Source of the DNA: an uncultured Alphaproteobacteria bacterium
Lineage (GTDB): Bacteria > Pseudomonadota > Alphaproteobacteria > Micavibrionales > Micavibrionaceae
NCBI GenBank assembly: GCA_937923625.1
Contig: CALDTV010000016.1
Span: forward strand, 62,001 to 126,000
Length of the DNA stretch: 64,000 nt
Direction of reading: 5' to 3'
Shown piece after piece: positions 8,444 to 17,236 of the stretch (position 1 is its first letter; each line of letters begins with the position of its first letter). Below the pieces are notes generated by a model, which was not told the DNA's origin, made no database searches, and saw only the letters and a program-made list of their open reading frames with translations. The translations under genes were made by a program, and so were the position numbers.

Positions 8444-10372
8444 ATGCATAAAACAGATATCTATACAGTTCTCAACCTCTTTTTACGGCGTATGAAAAAA
8501 TTGGGCGAAGCTTATTATGTTGCAACCAATATCACGCAAAATCGCCTTAAAGCGGACCACGAAGTAGAACAGCTTACAGATGGAACAATCTCAACGTCGT
8601 CTGGTTTTTACCGTTTAGCAAAAGACAATAGAAATGGTCGCATCAACATATATTATGCCCGCGCCCAAAAATATCTGAAGCCACACCCTTCAGGCAATGG
8701 CTTTTTAGATGAGGAAAAAGACGCGGCGGGAAATATTATCCCCCACGCTTTTCGTTATCATGTTGCATCCTTATCAAGCAATACGATTAAAGAAGATATT
8801 CGTAACGCTATTACCACTCATTATATTGGCCTTGCCAATATGAGTACGTATCGCATGCGCCTTCATGGCGGTTCTACGACATATTTGAATGCTGATGCAC
8901 GCGAATGCACGGAAGATGAATCTGATATTGGTTATTGTTATTACGACTCTGTCGCTTTTGGCAATAATGATTTCTCACTCTCTGTCCACGAAACACCAGA
9001 AGCCCAATGGCGCTTGCAAATAAATGCTCCCGTCAATAGTGCCAATGAAGGGGGGCGGGTTGTTGATACAGAATTTTTGCGCACCAACCATGAACGGGTC
9101 AATGAGTTTTTAACCAGCGGCCGAAAAACAAGAGATTTTCAAAAGCGCGAAAACGCTCTCACCTATATGTTTTTAATGGGCAACCAACGAACCCAGCGCA
9201 GTTGGAACGGCTTAAACCCCAACCCGATGGGGGAGAATATTTTTTCAACACTCACCACGGCAACATATAATTTTAGCATTGGTGAAATGAAATCAAAGGA
9301 AAATATCGAAGAAGGGGAATTTGATACAGGTATAACAATTATTGGCGCTCTTTATATCGGCTGGCGCGTCATTGGTTTTACGAGCGTTGCTAGATTAGCG
9401 GCGCAAGCGGTATTTTCTGGCTTTATTACGCGCAAAGCCCTTGCCGCCTATAAGAGAGCAAAATTAGAGGCGCATTGGGTCGCTCCGTGGAAAAAAGGTA
9501 TTGGCAGCGCAGACCCCCAAAATGGCGAATATCGCCTGAATACGAGAGCCAATTTTAACCGAAACGGCAACGCCAAACCAAATGAAGAAAGTAACGAATT
9601 TCTTGAGATCTTAGACGGCACAGACTCAAAAACAGGTATTGATATTACCCACGATACCAAACCGCAAATACATCATGAAAAGCAGTGGAAAGAAAAATGG
9701 ATCATGTCTTTTGCCGCAAAAGCATTTGGTGGATTTGTCAGTATGATAGACAGCCACACAGCATCCGATTTTTCTTATAATGGTTTAATCCGCCTGTGCC
9801 ATCGTGATCCTGAAACAAAGGAGCTTGTCATCTATGCTAAATATGTTGATGCCCTTGCCATTAATGATAAAATTTCTGTCCCTCCAGAGATAAAAAAATT
9901 ATTGGCTGATGGAGAAATTGTCCGTTTTTCACAAAAGCAAAATAGTAAACAAATTGACTGCGTACAAAGCGACCGTGAAGAAATGATTGCAGAAATGTGC
10001 CCGCGTCTTTTCCCTCATAAAGACATGGTTCACGAAAATCAGCGTCAAGCAGCAGAAGGACATTTACGTTGGTTGTTCCAAAAAGAAGCCATACCAGTCG
10101 AAACTGACTACGAAAGCAGCGCCCTAGAAATGCCAGAAGATTCTGTTCTTGCAGCAAAAGCTGCGGGAGATACCTCTTATTTGAAAGAAATGAAAAAAAT
10201 ATTTGGCAATGATTGGAATAATATCGATATTGGGACAACGCAACTAAGCCTTATACGTGCTTTTATGACAGATGCTGTATTTCCTGACGTCACGGCGGCA
10301 ATTGATGAATTTTTCGCCCCCATTAAAGACGGAACAATAGCCAATACCGTTAAACGGCTTGCCACGCCATAA
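8444..10372 (+). CDS. Large hypothetical protein, 642 residues
   Basis: I recognise no family for this protein. No classical signal peptide is visible. One hydrophobic segment at about residues 296-328 (TGITIIGALYIGWRVIGFTS) could be a transmembrane helix, dividing the protein into two halves of about 290 and 310 residues. The first half is rich in Tyr, Asn and Thr and contains a possible Cys pair in ECTEDESDIGYCYY. The second half has basic and acidic helices and a HHEKQWKEKW segment. Codon use and lack of internal stops support a real gene. It stands alone between the mlaF hairpin and PBP1A. The absence of a known domain suggests a lineage-restricted protein. Confidence 0.75.
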   Translation: MHKTDIYTVLNLFLRRMKKLGEAYYVATNITQNRLKADHEVEQLTDGTISTSSGFYRLAKDNRNGRINIYYARAQKYLKPHPSGNGFLDEEKDAAGNIIPHAFRYHVASLSSNTIKEDIRNAITTHYIGLANMSTYRMRLHGGSTTYLNADARECTEDESDIGYCYYDSVAFGNNDFSLSVHETPEAQWRLQINAPVNSANEGGRVVDTEFLRTNHERVNEFLTSGRKTRDFQKRENALTYMFLMGNQRTQRSWNGLNPNPMGENIFSTLTTATYNFSIGEMKSKENIEEGEFDTGITIIGALYIGWRVIGFTSVARLAAQAVFSGFITRKALAAYKRAKLEAHWVAPWKKGIGSADPQNGEYRLNTRANFNRNGNAKPNEESNEFLEILDGTDSKTGIDITHDTKPQIHHEKQWKEKWIMSFAAKAFGGFVSMIDSHTASDFSYNGLIRLCHRDPETKELVIYAKYVDALAINDKISVPPEIKKLLADGEIVRFSQKQNSKQIDCVQSDREEMIAEMCPRLFPHKDMVHENQRQAAEGHLRWLFQKEAIPVETDYESSALEMPEDSVLAAKAAGDTSYLKEMKKIFGNDWNNIDIGTTQLSLIRAFMTDAVFPDVTAAIDEFFAPIKDGTIANTVKRLATP

Positions 10373-10449
10373 AAACGAAAAAATAAGGGAGCGTTGTTAC
10401 TGTAAAGCTTATAATTCGTCCTTTTTTTAGCCTTAAAGCTATGGCATAA

Positions 10450-13101
10450 ATGGCGTCTATGAGATGGTTTAAAAACATATTGCTGGCACTATTTTCCTTA
10501 GGATTTTTGGGGCTTATCATTGGCATTGGCGCAATTGCCTTTGCGTTAAATTATTACGGCAAAGACTTACCCGATCATAACCAATTAAAGGAGTATGAGC
10601 CATCTATCGTTACCCGCATTTATGCAGGGGACGGTAACTTGTTAGCCGAATATGCAAAAGAACGCCGTGTCTTTGTGCCCATCCAAAAAATTCCAGATAT
10701 CGTTAAACAAGCTTTTTTATCCGCAGAAGATAAGAACTTTTATGAGCATAAAGGCGTAGACAGCATGGCTGTAGCCCGTGCCATTATCATAAACCTACGT
10801 AATGCAGGTTCAGGCCGCCGCCTTGTCGGGGCATCAACAATTACCCAACAAGTCGCCAAAAATTTTCTTCTTACAAATGAAGTCTCCTATGAGCGAAAAA
10901 TTAAAGAAGCCATGCTGGCAATGCGTATGGAAAAAGCATTGTCAAAGGATCAACTGTTAGAGCTTTACCTGAATGAAATTTTCCTTGGTCAACGCGCCTA
11001 TGGGGTTGCGGCGGCGGCGGCGCGTTACTTCAACAAGCCGCTGGATGAATTAACAATAGAAGAAGCAGCCTATTTAGCTGCCCTGCCTAAAGCACCCAAT
11101 AACTACCATCCCATACGCAAACGGGAGGCCGCCATCGCACGGCGTAATTGGGTCATTGACCGCATGGTCGAAGATACGCATATCACCATACCGCAAGCAG
11201 AAATTGCCAAGGCAAAGCCACTTAACTTTATCCAAGCGAAAACGAAAAAAATAGTTAAAGCAGATTTTTTTGCAGAAGAGGTACGCCGCGAGCTTAAAGA
11301 AAAATACGGACAAGACAGCCTGTATAAAGGCGGCCTAGCCGTACGCAGTAGTGTAGATCCTGCATTACAAAAGATTGCAGTTCAAACATTGCGTGCTGGG
11401 CTCATGGCTTATGATAAGCGCCATGGATGGCGCGGCCCAATTGCGCGTTTAAATTCAATGGATGATTGGGCGTCAAAGCTTGCCTCGATTGCTACGCCAG
11501 AAGGTATGCTAGATGAATGGCAAATGGCAGTTGTTTTAAACACGCAATCATCAAAAGCCGATATCGCTTTTTGGGATAAAGAAAAAGTAGAGTTAAAGTT
11601 AGAAGGCGTAAAATGGGCGCGTAAATGTTTGCAAGATTGCTACGCTTTAGGCGCACCTATTTCCAGCGTTGGTCAGGTTTTAAATGTGGGTGATGTTATT
11701 CTGGTTGAAAAAAAGAATGATAATTGGGTTTTAAGACAGATCCCCAAAATTCAGGGGGCGCTTGTAGCGATTGATCCTCATACGGGCCGTGTCTTAGCCA
11801 TGCAAGGCGGCTGGACGCAAAATGCTTCAAGCTTTAATCGCGCCACACAAGCACAGCGCCAACCGGGTTCTGCGTTTAAACCATTTGTTTATTTAGCGGC
11901 GCTTGATAATGGGTATACGCCCTCTACACTTGTTCTTGATGCGCCATTTGTGATGGAACAAGCGCCAGGTGATTTCTGGCGTCCCACAAATTACTCTAAT
12001 AAATTTTATGGCCCTTCGACCTTAAGATTAGGCATTGAAAAATCACGTAATTTAATGACCGTCAGATTAGCCAATAAATTAGGCATGGATACCGTTGTTG
12101 ATTACGCCACGCGTTTTGGTATTGCAGACGAAATGAAAAATTTTCTGTCCTACTCTTTGGGCGCAGGTGAGACAACTCTGCTCCGCTTAACCGCAGCTTA
12201 TGGCATGCTGGTCAATGGCGGTAAAAAAATTGACCCAACCTTTATTGATCGTATCCAAAACAGACACGGTAAAACGGTTTATTCCGCAGATGAGCGCCCC
12301 TGCCCCAATTGTGGTGACCTCATCCGATGGGACGGCCAAAAAGCCCCCGCAATTTCAGACACACGCGAACAAATAGCCGATGAAAAAACCGCTTATCAAA
12401 TTGTCTCCATGTTAGAAGGCGTCGTAGAGCGCGGAACAGCCCGCCGCTTAAAAGAGTTAGGCCGCCCCTTAGCAGGTAAAACAGGCACAACCAACAAATC
12501 AAAAGATGCATGGTTTATTGGATTTTCGCCTAATTTGGTCGCTGGCGTTTTTGTAGGATTTGACGATCCAAAATCAATGGGGAAACGTGAAACTGGATCG
12601 TCGGTTGCAGCGCCAATTTGGGGGGATTTTATGAAACAAGCCTTAGAAGAAACCCCACCAATGCCCTTCCGCGTGCCAGCGGGTATAAAAAATGTACGGG
12701 TTAATTCAAAAACAGGTCAACTTGCGTTTGGCATGGGCGAGGATGTTATTTGGGAAGCATTTGTCGCAGGAACAGAGCCCGGCGGCGATGATTTTGCGAC
12801 CTCTTCAGATGTGATTGATGATGGCAGAATAAATCCTTATGGCGATGACCCTTATGGTTATAATGACTTAACGGGAGGCAACGCGTTCGATGATGATGCC
12901 GAGGCACAAGAAGAAAATCCATTTTCTTATTTCTCCAGCCGCCGCCGTCAAGTGGATGGCGCCAATGCGGCCCCCGCAAGTGAGCGCGTTATATTGCCAG
13001 AACAGCAAAGACCTATTTATCAAGAACAGCCGCGCACCGCGCCTGTTTCACGCCCCTTGCAACAAGACCCTAATTTCACGGGCACAGGCGGATTATATTA
13101 A
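10450..13101 (+). CDS. mrcA: Penicillin-binding protein 1A, bifunctional peptidoglycan synthase
   Basis: This 883-residue class A PBP has a short cytoplasmic tail and one membrane anchor (about residues 8-33). The GT51 glycosyltransferase follows (AFLSAEDKNFYEHKGVD, GASTITQQVAKN, KEAMLAMRMEKALSKDQLLELYLN), then a linker/OB region, then the transpeptidase. The transpeptidase has the SxxK motif in QPGSAFKPF, the SxN motif in the EKSRNLM region and KTG in AGKTGTTNKSKDAWFIG. It polymerises and crosslinks peptidoglycan. The C-terminal 110 residues are acidic and then Gln/Pro-rich, as in alphaproteobacterial PBP1A proteins. YqgE follows 5 bases downstream. Confidence 0.95.
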   Translation: MASMRWFKNILLALFSLGFLGLIIGIGAIAFALNYYGKDLPDHNQLKEYEPSIVTRIYAGDGNLLAEYAKERRVFVPIQKIPDIVKQAFLSAEDKNFYEHKGVDSMAVARAIIINLRNAGSGRRLVGASTITQQVAKNFLLTNEVSYERKIKEAMLAMRMEKALSKDQLLELYLNEIFLGQRAYGVAAAAARYFNKPLDELTIEEAAYLAALPKAPNNYHPIRKREAAIARRNWVIDRMVEDTHITIPQAEIAKAKPLNFIQAKTKKIVKADFFAEEVRRELKEKYGQDSLYKGGLAVRSSVDPALQKIAVQTLRAGLMAYDKRHGWRGPIARLNSMDDWASKLASIATPEGMLDEWQMAVVLNTQSSKADIAFWDKEKVELKLEGVKWARKCLQDCYALGAPISSVGQVLNVGDVILVEKKNDNWVLRQIPKIQGALVAIDPHTGRVLAMQGGWTQNASSFNRATQAQRQPGSAFKPFVYLAALDNGYTPSTLVLDAPFVMEQAPGDFWRPTNYSNKFYGPSTLRLGIEKSRNLMTVRLANKLGMDTVVDYATRFGIADEMKNFLSYSLGAGETTLLRLTAAYGMLVNGGKKIDPTFIDRIQNRHGKTVYSADERPCPNCGDLIRWDGQKAPAISDTREQIADEKTAYQIVSMLEGVVERGTARRLKELGRPLAGKTGTTNKSKDAWFIGFSPNLVAGVFVGFDDPKSMGKRETGSSVAAPIWGDFMKQALEETPPMPFRVPAGIKNVRVNSKTGQLAFGMGEDVIWEAFVAGTEPGGDDFATSSDVIDDGRINPYGDDPYGYNDLTGGNAFDDDAEAQEENPFSYFSSRRRQVDGANAAPASERVILPEQQRPIYQEQPRTAPVSRPLQQDPNFTGTGGLY

Positions 13102-13106
13102 CGATA

Positions 13107-13679
13107 ATGAGCGGTCCTTACCTTAACGGTCAACTTTTATTAGCGATGCCAACAATCGGCGATCAACGGTTTGAACGTGCCGCAATATATGTATGCGCCC
13201 ATGATAAAAATGGTGCATTGGGGATTGTTATAAATCATGTGATTGATGATTTAAAATTTGGCACTTTATTAAAAGATTTAGATGTTCAATCTGATATCAC
13301 TTTGCCAAAACGTTTTGAAAACCTTCCTGTTATGCGTGGCGGCCCCGTTGATACAGCGCGCGGATTTTTAATTCATTCAAAAGATTTCAAACAAACCGAC
13401 ACTATCGAAGTTCAAAAAGATATTTTTGTGACAGGAACAATTGATGCCCTTCTTCGTTTGGAAAAAAATGATGTACCACAAAACGCCCTGTTCGCCTTGG
13501 GCTATGCGGGGTGGCAAGCAGGGCAACTAGATCAAGAAATGAAAAAGAATGCTTGGCTGAGCTTGCCCGCAACAACTGCCTTGGTTTTTGATGAAAAAAC
13601 AGAAAATATATGGGATACTGCCCTTTCTGAAATTGGTGTAACACCCGCACAACTCAACGCTTTTAGCGGTCATGCATAA
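13107..13679 (+). CDS. YqgE/AlgH family protein (UPF0301)
   Basis: This 190-residue protein matches the YqgE/AlgH family. It opens with GQLLLAMPTIGDQRFERAAIYVCAHDKNGALGIVIN, has the RGGPVDTARGFLIHS segment, and ends with the FALGYAGWQAGQLDQEM region. The family's biochemical role is not established; AlgH has been linked to alginate regulation in Pseudomonas. It lies 5 bases after mrcA, suggesting cotranscription. The length is normal. Confidence 0.92.
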   Translation: MSGPYLNGQLLLAMPTIGDQRFERAAIYVCAHDKNGALGIVINHVIDDLKFGTLLKDLDVQSDITLPKRFENLPVMRGGPVDTARGFLIHSKDFKQTDTIEVQKDIFVTGTIDALLRLEKNDVPQNALFALGYAGWQAGQLDQEMKKNAWLSLPATTALVFDEKTENIWDTALSEIGVTPAQLNAFSGHA

Positions 13680-13720
13680 CCCATATTGACTTTGGGTATA
13701 ATTATTGTAATCTGCTTACT

Positions 13721-13975
13721 ATGTCTAATGTTACAGAGTTTACATCACAAAAAGACTTACGCTTTTTAAGAGAAGTTTTTCAAAAATTAAATAAAGCAAA
13801 AGATGATGCAGCCCTCTTATCCAATGGCAATCTAACTAGGCTGTATAAAATACTAAATATAGAGCCCCCCAAATATTTAGAAGAAGAACCAGATTGCGTA
13901 AGTTTTGGCGTTACTGGAAAAAGGTTAGAGACTTTAAGGACTTACATTGCTTCAAAGTTGAGAGTCCCTGCATAA
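13721..13975 (+). CDS. Small hypothetical protein, 84 residues
   Basis: This small soluble protein has no family I recognise. It is helix-rich and charged (SQKDLRFLREVFQKLNKAKD) with a central YKILNIEPPKYLEEEP segment. A TATAAT-like hexamer lies about 25 bases before the ATG. The 3-prime end overlaps the convergent GNAT gene by 24 bases. The open frame and composition look real, but no function can be given. Confidence 0.55.
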   Translation: MSNVTEFTSQKDLRFLREVFQKLNKAKDDAALLSNGNLTRLYKILNIEPPKYLEEEPDCVSFGVTGKRLETLRTYIASKLRVPA

Positions 13976-14548
13976 TCCAAATAAACGATGATCTTGCCAT
14001 TGATTATTAATTTTTAAATATCGCGGCGCGAAGCCTTCTTCCATGAATCCGAGGGATTTAAGCAAATTAATACTGCGATCATTATCGGGCAAACATGCCG
14101 CGTTTAATCGGTTTAAGTTTAACGTATTAAAGCTATACTCAATCACGGCTTGCGCCGCTTCTTTCATATATCCCTTGCCCTGATGATCTTCAGCTAACCA
14201 ATAACCCAACGTGGCGCATTGCTGAATGCTGTATCGGATATCATTAATATTAATGCCCCCAACCATACTTTCATTTTGTTTGTTAAAAATCAGGAAAAAT
14301 CGTCCGCGATCCAACTCGACTTCTTCCGCTTGCTTTTTTAGGCGGCGCGCAAAAGCTGATTTTTCGAGTGAATCAGCGGCCCATTGTGGCTCATAAGGCT
14401 TAAGAAAATTTTTATTTTTTGCGCGGAGGTGTGACCATTCAGCGTAATCTTGTAAGCAGGGCGCACGCAAAAATACATGCTGGCTTTGTAAAATAATTTT
14501 TTTATCAAAGGCCGCTTTACGCGCTGAGTCTGTTTTCAAAAACATCAT
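13952..14548 (-). CDS. GNAT family N-acetyltransferase, RimJ/RimL type
   Basis: The sequence has the RimJ/RimL-like GNAT pattern: VFLRAPCLQDYAEWSHLR at the start of the domain, a YWLAEDHQGKGYMKEA acetyl-CoA-binding motif A, and the LNRLNAACLPDNDRSINLLKSLGF motif B. Ribosomal protein N-terminal alanine acetylation is the best-known role of such proteins, but the substrate here is unknown. The frame opens at a TTG at 14557; I use the ATG at 14548. The start lies inside the end of the M16 peptidase gene, so the two are probably cotranscribed and coupled. Confidence 0.88.
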   Translation of the reverse strand: MMFLKTDSARKAAFDKKIILQSQHVFLRAPCLQDYAEWSHLRAKNKNFLKPYEPQWAADSLEKSAFARRLKKQAEEVELDRGRFFLIFNKQNESMVGGININDIRYSIQQCATLGYWLAEDHQGKGYMKEAAQAVIEYSFNTLNLNRLNAACLPDNDRSINLLKSLGFMEEGFAPRYLKINNQWQDHRLFGLCRDSQL

Positions 14549-15779
14549 AAGAATCAAGACCGTCTATCGTACCAAGAGCCGCAAGTGTTGGTTTTGTTGT
14601 AAATATTTTTTGTGCGGCCGCCTGAATATCTGCCACTGTAATAGATTGGATTTCATGAATTATTTTTTGAATATCAACCATTTCATTGTAATTAATCATA
14701 TGCTTTGCTTGCCTATTGGCGCGGGATAACATCGATTCACGCCCCATTAAAATACTAGAGCGCAATTGATTTTGGGCGCGTTGCAATTCTTCACCATTCA
14801 CGGGGTTTTGTAATAGTTTTTGCACTTCATCGCATAAAACAGGCATTAATTCTGCAACCTTATCAGGCCCTGTTCCTGCGTAAATTTCAAATTGACCGTC
14901 ATCCGCATAGGCGCTATGGGAAGAATAGACCGAATAAACGAGCCCGCGTTTTTCGCGCACTTCTTGAAAAAGGCGCGAGGACATACCGCCCCCCATAATG
15001 GTCGCCAATAAAACAGAAGAATAATATTTAGGGTCAGCGCGGCCAATCCCCTGAAACCCAAGGACAATGTGGGTTTGCTCTAGCTCTTTGGCTTGACGGT
15101 TATCGCCGCCTTTATAATTTGCCTTCGCATAAGGGGCATCATGACCTTGCGGTAGATCCGTAAAATATTGCTGAACTTTTTCCAATGTTTCCTCATGGGT
15201 AACATTGCCAGAAGCCGAGATAACCAGATTTTTGGGCGTATAAAAGCGATGTACGTAATCAAATAAGGTGTCCTTTGACATCCCTTCGATAATATTTGCT
15301 GTTCCCAAAATAGGAGCGCCTAATGATTGGGCCGGATAAGCAGTTTCTTGATAAAGGTCAAAAACCAGATCATCCGGCGTATCATTCGCCATGCCAATTT
15401 CTTGAATAATTACCCCGCGCTCTTTTTCTAATTCTGTATCAGGAAAGCTGGAGCGTTGAATCATGTCACTTAAAACATCAAGGGCAAGCGACATGTCTTC
15501 TTTCAGCAAATGCACATAATATGCAGTCAATTCACGCGAAGTATAGGCATTCATTTGGCCGCCAACGGCTTCAATAGATTGAACAATTTGTTGCGAAGTG
15601 CGCGAGGGCGTGCCGTTAAACATCATATGCTCCACCATATGCGCCACACCATTATGCGCCATATCTTCATGACGCGTACCGACATCACACCAAATACCAA
15701 TCGCCACAGATTCAACTGTATCAACAGTATCAGTAATCACCCGCAGGCCATTGGGAAGTGTCGTTGTTTGAATGCTCAT
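14517..15779 (-). CDS. M16 family zinc peptidase
   Basis: This 420-residue protein has the inverted zinc motif HxxEH in GVAHMVEHMMFNGT, with the downstream zinc-ligand glutamate in the LEKERGVIIQEIGMANDTPDD region. It also has the C-terminal half typical of processing-peptidase-like M16B proteins (GGGMSSRLFQEVREKRGLVYSV). Its size matches bacterial homologues of the mitochondrial processing peptidase beta subunit. It starts 6 bases after thrC ends, an arrangement common in alphaproteobacteria, and its 3-prime end overlaps the GNAT gene. Confidence 0.93.
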   Translation of the reverse strand: MSIQTTTLPNGLRVITDTVDTVESVAIGIWCDVGTRHEDMAHNGVAHMVEHMMFNGTPSRTSQQIVQSIEAVGGQMNAYTSRELTAYYVHLLKEDMSLALDVLSDMIQRSSFPDTELEKERGVIIQEIGMANDTPDDLVFDLYQETAYPAQSLGAPILGTANIIEGMSKDTLFDYVHRFYTPKNLVISASGNVTHEETLEKVQQYFTDLPQGHDAPYAKANYKGGDNRQAKELEQTHIVLGFQGIGRADPKYYSSVLLATIMGGGMSSRLFQEVREKRGLVYSVYSSHSAYADDGQFEIYAGTGPDKVAELMPVLCDEVQKLLQNPVNGEELQRAQNQLRSSILMGRESMLSRANRQAKHMINYNEMVDIQKIIHEIQSITVADIQAAAQKIFTTKPTLAALGTIDGLDSYDVFENRLSA

Positions 15780-15785
15780 ATATTT

Positions 15786-17183
15786 TTATTTCTTTATATT
15801 GTTCAAAACAAAATATTGAACTGTGTTTAAGTCATTGCCCAAGGCGGTGACGTGTTCAGGGCGATTATATAGATCTGCTAAATGGGGCGGCAATGGCGGA
15901 CGAATGCCAATAGCATTTTCAACCGCGTCAGGGAATTTTGCGGGGTGCGCGCAGGCAAGCGCTACAAGCGGCACAGAGGGGTCTTCACGGACTTGCATGC
16001 CCGCATACAAGCCAACCGCTGTATGTGGGTCAAGCATATAACCTGTTTCATTGTAACAAGCCGTCATAAGACCCTTTGTTTGTTCATCAGGACAGCGGCG
16101 CGCATCAAATTCACGGCGCGCTTTGGCCATATATTCTGACCCAATTGAAAAACTGCCATTATCTTTATAAGAATTCATTAATTTCGTCAGCCCTTTGGCA
16201 TCACGATCCAACAAATCAAATAAATAGCGTTCAAAATTGCTAGAGATTTGAATATCCATGCTAGGGGATAAAGAAGGCTCAACATTTTCGGATTTCATCG
16301 TCCCTGTTTCAAAGAAACGGGTGAGGATATCATTACGGTTAGAGCCAATAATAAGGCGTTTCGTCGGCACACCCATTTGACGCGCCGCATAAGCCGCAAA
16401 AATATTGCCAAAATTACCCGTAGGCACAGCAAAAGAAACTTTGCGGTTTGGCCCGCCCAACGCCAAGGATGCTGTCACGTAATAAACAATTTGCGCCATA
16501 ATCCGCGCCCAGTTGATTGAATTTACTGCTGATAAATTCACCTCATTGCGGAATGTGGTGTCATTGAACATCGCCTTGACCATATTTTGGCAATCATCAA
16601 AGTTTCCTTTTAGGGCAATATTGTGAACATTCGGCGCATCCACTGTTGTCATTTGGCGGCGCTGTACTTCGGAGGTTCGCCCTTCGGGGTGGAGGATAAA
16701 AATATCAATATTCTTACACCCCTTGCAGGCTTCAATCGCAGCAGACCCCGTATCACCTGATGTTGCCCCAACAATCGTTACACGTTCCCCACGTTGTTCT
16801 AATACGTAATCAAAAAGATGCCCTAACAATTGCAAGGCATAATCCTTAAAAGCCAATGTTGGACCATGAAATAATTCCATGATCCATGTATTCGGTGAGA
16901 TTTGCACCAAAGGCGCAACGCAAGAATGGTCAAAATTATCCTGATATACTTTGCGTAAAATATTTTGCAATGTTTCGGCAGGGATTTCATCACCAATAAA
17001 TGGTTTTACGACTTCCATGGCGACATCACTATAGGGCGCGCCTGCGAAAGATTTTAAGCGCTCTAGATCTAATTCAGGCCATGCTTCGGGCACGTATAAA
17101 CCGCCATCTGGCGCAAGGCCATTGAGCAACACATCAATAAAGCTTTGCGGCTCGCCGCCGCCTCTCGTGGATATAAATTTCAT
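15786..17183 (-). CDS. thrC: Threonine synthase
   Basis: This 465-residue PLP enzyme converts O-phospho-L-homoserine to threonine. It opens with MKFISTRGGGEPQSFIDVLLNGLAPDGGLYVPE, typical of the fold-type II ThrC of Proteobacteria. The PLP lysine lies in ELFHGPTLAFKDYALQ, and the glycine loop in GATSGDTGSAAIEA. It is the first gene of a likely minus-strand thrC-M16-GNAT operon. Confidence 0.96.
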   Translation of the reverse strand: MKFISTRGGGEPQSFIDVLLNGLAPDGGLYVPEAWPELDLERLKSFAGAPYSDVAMEVVKPFIGDEIPAETLQNILRKVYQDNFDHSCVAPLVQISPNTWIMELFHGPTLAFKDYALQLLGHLFDYVLEQRGERVTIVGATSGDTGSAAIEACKGCKNIDIFILHPEGRTSEVQRRQMTTVDAPNVHNIALKGNFDDCQNMVKAMFNDTTFRNEVNLSAVNSINWARIMAQIVYYVTASLALGGPNRKVSFAVPTGNFGNIFAAYAARQMGVPTKRLIIGSNRNDILTRFFETGTMKSENVEPSLSPSMDIQISSNFERYLFDLLDRDAKGLTKLMNSYKDNGSFSIGSEYMAKARREFDARRCPDEQTKGLMTACYNETGYMLDPHTAVGLYAGMQVREDPSVPLVALACAHPAKFPDAVENAIGIRPPLPPHLADLYNRPEHVTALGNDLNTVQYFVLNNIKK

Positions 17184-17236
17184 ATTAATCTTTTACCGAA
17201 AATATGGTCAAAAGTCACGTAAGGAAATCGGGATAT

